16,017 bases of DNA from Roseilinea sp034431495 (GTDB lineage Bacteria > Chloroflexota > Anaerolineae > J036 > Brachytrichaceae), in assembly GCA_034431495.1 (NCBI GenBank), contig DAOUDB010000274.1:1-16017 (forward strand), read 5' to 3'. The notes beneath the pieces were generated by a model. It did no database searches, had not been told where the DNA came from, and worked only from the letters and a program-made list of their open reading frames with translations. A program made the translations under genes and the position numbers. Of this stretch, positions 13,894 to 16,017 are shown piece by piece (within the stretch, counting starts at the first letter, position 1; each line of letters starts with the position of its first letter).

Positions 13894-15865
13894 GGATTGG
13901 AATCGCCGACAGGTTGCCCTCGGCGCGCACGAAGCGCGCCGATATCCAGGCCACGTCATTGCCGTATCGGATTTGCCACCAGGATTGATCGATGTTCTTG
14001 CCGGTGATCTGTGCGCGCTGCCTGCCAACCAGCCGGCCCAGTAAGGGGTACTCAGTGCCCGGCCCGGCGCGCACATTGACGATGTCGCCGGCCGGAATCA
14101 CGATGGTTGGCAGACCTGCCGGCGGCGTGGTACCTGCCGCAGCTTCAGCGCCGCCGCTTGCCGCTACGGGGCCAACCGGCGCAACGTAGTCGCCGTGAAC
14201 CCATCCCAGCTTGCCCCTGAAGCGGATGTGCCACCACCGGTCATCCAGGCTCTTGCCCAGCACCGGCGCGGTGTTGCCGCCGGCCAATCGTCCCAGGAGT
14301 TGATATTGCCGGCCGGGGCCGCTGCGCACATTCACCACGTTGCCGGCCAGCACCACGATTTCGGTTGACAGGGCCGCAACTGGCGCAATGGTTTCTGTGG
14401 GCGTGATTGGCGTTTCGGCCACGATGACCGGCTCGGCCGGCAGGTCGGCTGCTTCAGGATTTTCCGGCCCGATCTCGCGGTTGCCGGCTGCTGCGGCCGA
14501 GCGTGCGTAGTAACAGGTGTTGAAGTCGGGGCCGATGATGATGCGATAGCGCGGGCCGTCTGTGTTGGGATCGGCCACCACGTTGCTTTGTTTCAGGTTG
14601 AACGTGCGCAGTAGAAGCGGCACGGCGCTGCCCTTGCTCGAGGTGGTGCGGTCGTAGATGATCGTCTTGTCATAGAGCCGATCGGCCGCGCGCAGGTCGA
14701 CGATGCGAAAGCCCAGTTCGGCGAGTCGATCTGCGGCTGCCGCGCCAAAGCCGGGGTCGTTGGTGCCGTTCCAGACCTCGATCGGAATGCCGTCGTTGGG
14801 CCGTTGATTCAGCGCGATGGTGAGTGTCTGTTGCAGATAGCGGTAGCGATCGCTGGGGCTGGGCAGCGCTACCAACCCGTCTGCGCCCACAGCCCCATTC
14901 GCGCCGCCCCAGTCGAGGAACCGGCTGCGGATGATGGCGTTGTTGAAGCGGTGGGCGATCGAGGCGAAATACAGGATCGTCTCCAGCGACATATCGGTCT
15001 GGATATGCCTTTGATACTGGTCGAGCAGGGCGGGGATTTTGGGCAGGATGTTGATCTGTTTGGCTTTGGCGAATAGGGCGCGCACCAGGCGTTGCTCGCG
15101 CCGGCCGCGGTCCACGTCGCCGCCGGGGATGCCGTAACGGGCGCGCACATAGGCCAGCGCTTGCAGGCCGTTGAAGGTGTATACGCCGGCTTTGGGGATG
15201 TTGATTTCCAGCGTCGGCACTTTGGCGCCGCGCTTCCAGACCTCGCCCGTGAACGTGTCTACGTAATCTTGCGCCACGTAAGCACCGCCCATGTAGTACG
15301 GGTCGCGCGGGAAGACGTGGTAGATGGGGCAGGTCGCCACGATGTCCACGCCGCCCAGCGTGTCCACGCCATGCACGACGCCTTCGAAATTGACCATCGC
15401 GAAGTAGTCAATCTGGATGCCAAAGTTGTACAGAATGGTTTCCTTGAACAGGTTCGGGCCGCCGCGCGCAAACGCTGTGTTGATCTTATAAGTGCCGAAG
15501 CCGGGGATGTAGGCCGGCGTGTCGCGCGGGATGGACAGCATGACTACCGAAGGCACGTCGGGATTGATGCTGGCGATGATGATCACGTCGGTGTTGGCGA
15601 AGCTGCGTGTCGGGCGCTTGTCGACGCCCAGCAGGGCGATGTTGATCGTGCCTTCGGGCAGTCGCACGACCGGCATGGTCGGGGGAACAGGGTCGCCGCT
15701 CTGCGAAAGCGGTCTGGTTTCTGCTTCGGCTGCCACGGGGGCCGCAGCGGGCAATGATCCAAGCGCAATGATGACAACCAGACCCAGTGAACTTGCCAGA
15801 CGCGCGATCGCGTTCGGTTCCATCTTTCCCCACATCGGTCGCCAGAGTTTAAGATGCTTAAACAT
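13883..15865 (-). CDS. LytR-CpsA-Psr (LCP) family protein with LytR_C and two SH3b domains
   Basis: The gene encodes 660 residues from the ATG at 15865. An N-terminal membrane segment (about 24-45) is followed by an LCP domain (about 70-275). This has LLGVDKR (78-84), Asp93 in NTDV, SIPRD (111-115), and the ARYGIPGGDVDRGRREQ block (242-258) with the conserved Arg/Gln set that binds the lipid pyrophosphate. A LytR_C domain (about 360-448, IEVWNGTNDPGFG) follows, then a Pro/Thr/Glu linker (465-500) and two SH3b domains (about 500-563 and 585-647) each with NVR-(S/A)-GPG and a WW-(H/Q)-IR core. LCP enzymes transfer glycopolymers from lipid carriers to peptidoglycan or proteins outside the membrane; SH3b domains bind wall. 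The frame is open to 15934, but the TATACT element 11 nt before 15865 favours this start. ATG 15823 is a weaker alternative. Confidence 0.93.
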   Translation of the reverse strand: MFKHLKLWRPMWGKMEPNAIARLASSLGLVVIIALGSLPAAAPVAAEAETRPLSQSGDPVPPTMPVVRLPEGTINIALLGVDKRPTRSFANTDVIIIASINPDVPSVVMLSIPRDTPAYIPGFGTYKINTAFARGGPNLFKETILYNFGIQIDYFAMVNFEGVVHGVDTLGGVDIVATCPIYHVFPRDPYYMGGAYVAQDYVDTFTGEVWKRGAKVPTLEINIPKAGVYTFNGLQALAYVRARYGIPGGDVDRGRREQRLVRALFAKAKQINILPKIPALLDQYQRHIQTDMSLETILYFASIAHRFNNAIIRSRFLDWGGANGAVGADGLVALPSPSDRYRYLQQTLTIALNQRPNDGIPIEVWNGTNDPGFGAAAADRLAELGFRIVDLRAADRLYDKTIIYDRTTSSKGSAVPLLLRTFNLKQSNVVADPNTDGPRYRIIIGPDFNTCYYARSAAAAGNREIGPENPEAADLPAEPVIVAETPITPTETIAPVAALSTEIVVLAGNVVNVRSGPGRQYQLLGRLAGGNTAPVLGKSLDDRWWHIRFRGKLGWVHGDYVAPVGPVAASGGAEAAAGTTPPAGLPTIVIPAGDIVNVRAGPGTEYPLLGRLVGRQRAQITGKNIDQSWWQIRYGNDVAWISARFVRAEGNLSAIPIRDS

Positions 15866-15876
15866 CGTGCGGGGCG

Positions 15877-15882
15877 AGTATA
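15877..15882 (-). promoter_or_regulatory. -10 element of the LCP gene
   Basis: The minus strand reads TATACT, 11 nt before the ATG at 15865, predicting a leader of about 5 nt. There is no clear -35. A short inverted repeat, GCGCT-GT-AGCGC (15893-15904), lies in the spacer region and might be an operator for the divergent pair. Confidence 0.5.
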
Positions 15883-15925
15883 GCCTGATTTCGCGCTGTA
15901 GCGCCGTCGTTTCACCATCGCGTGA

Positions 15926-15931
15926 TATCCT
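15926..15931 (+). promoter_or_regulatory. -10 element of the rightmost gene
   Basis: TATCCT lies 11 nt before the ATG at 15943, the same geometry as the divergent LCP promoter and mutY. No convincing -35 is seen, so this is weaker than the others. Confidence 0.35.
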
Positions 15932-15942
15932 CATCGAATACC

Positions 15943-16017
15943 ATGCGCCTGTCCACTGTTGCCGCTCGCAGGCTGTTTGCCGCCGGCTGTATTAGCCTGT
16001 GCGCGGCGCCGATGGTT
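15943..16017 (+). CDS. Start of a probable exported protein (runs off the window)
   Basis: The ATG at 15943 opens a frame that continues through the window end (25 codons, no stop). The peptide MRLSTVAARRLFAAGCISLC continues AAPMV. It has a basic N-region and a hydrophobic stretch with small residues, as in a signal peptide. A Cys-containing hydrophobic segment could also be a lipobox, but the spacing is unclear. Divergent placement from the LCP gene with a 77-bp shared promoter region supports a real gene. No family can be assigned from this fragment. Confidence 0.55.
   Translation, partial: MRLSTVAARRLFAAGCISLCAAPMV

Noticed and set aside
15866..15934. Longer start for the LCP gene at 15934
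   Set aside because: A TATACT -10 element lies between this ATG and 15865, so the longer start would precede the predicted transcript.

Overview
This window is about 16 kb of G+C-rich chromosomal DNA with tightly packed genes on both strands. No insertion sequence, phage gene, CRISPR array or plasmid function is visible. Several features fit a Chloroflexota (Anaerolineae-like) bacterium: a flavin-dependent thymidylate synthase (ThyX), a LytR-CpsA-Psr (LCP) protein with two C-terminal SH3b domains, surface proteins with Pro/Thr-rich linkers, ABC-2 exporters and degenerate short repeats between genes. The phylum call is inference from gene content and style. The organism is not identified.

Layout, left to right. 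(1) The 3' end of a MIP18/DUF59-family gene (+) ends in a strong hairpin terminator. (2) A leftward thyX-MFS transporter pair follows. (3) Divergent from thyX is a SirB1-like transglutaminase-fold/TPR gene (+). (4) A leftward five-gene cluster runs from 7350 down to 3282: lipoprotein, HIT hydrolase, NAD-dependent sugar epimerase, ABC-2 ATPase, ABC-2 permease. (5) Divergent from it are a polysaccharide deacetylase (+) and a large FtsX-type permease (+) with no ATPase beside it. (6) A leftward mutY and a secreted TolB-like propeller gene follow. (7) A tRNA-Thr(CGT) gene (+) is divergent from mutY. (8) A leftward LCP/SH3b cell-envelope gene closes the window, with the first 25 codons of a divergent, probably exported protein at the right edge.

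Functionally the window mixes housekeeping (thyX, mutY, tRNA-Thr, the MIP18 protein) with envelope functions (LCP protein, deacetylase, epimerase, FtsX permease, ABC-2 exporter, lipoprotein, secreted propeller). I see no clear novel multi-gene defence or biosynthetic system. The most interesting signals are in the DNA between genes. First, several starts have a consensus-like -10 hexamer only 6-11 nt before the start codon, which points to leaderless transcription; thyX, the SirB1-like gene and the propeller gene instead carry Shine-Dalgarno sequences. Second, tRNA-Thr and mutY share one palindromic -10 sequence. Third, degenerate 7-bp tandem repeats lie exactly at gene junctions. Fourth, a nested inverted repeat with two mutually exclusive pairings separates the ABC ATPase and permease genes. 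The palindrome GCCGGC is also strongly over-represented.
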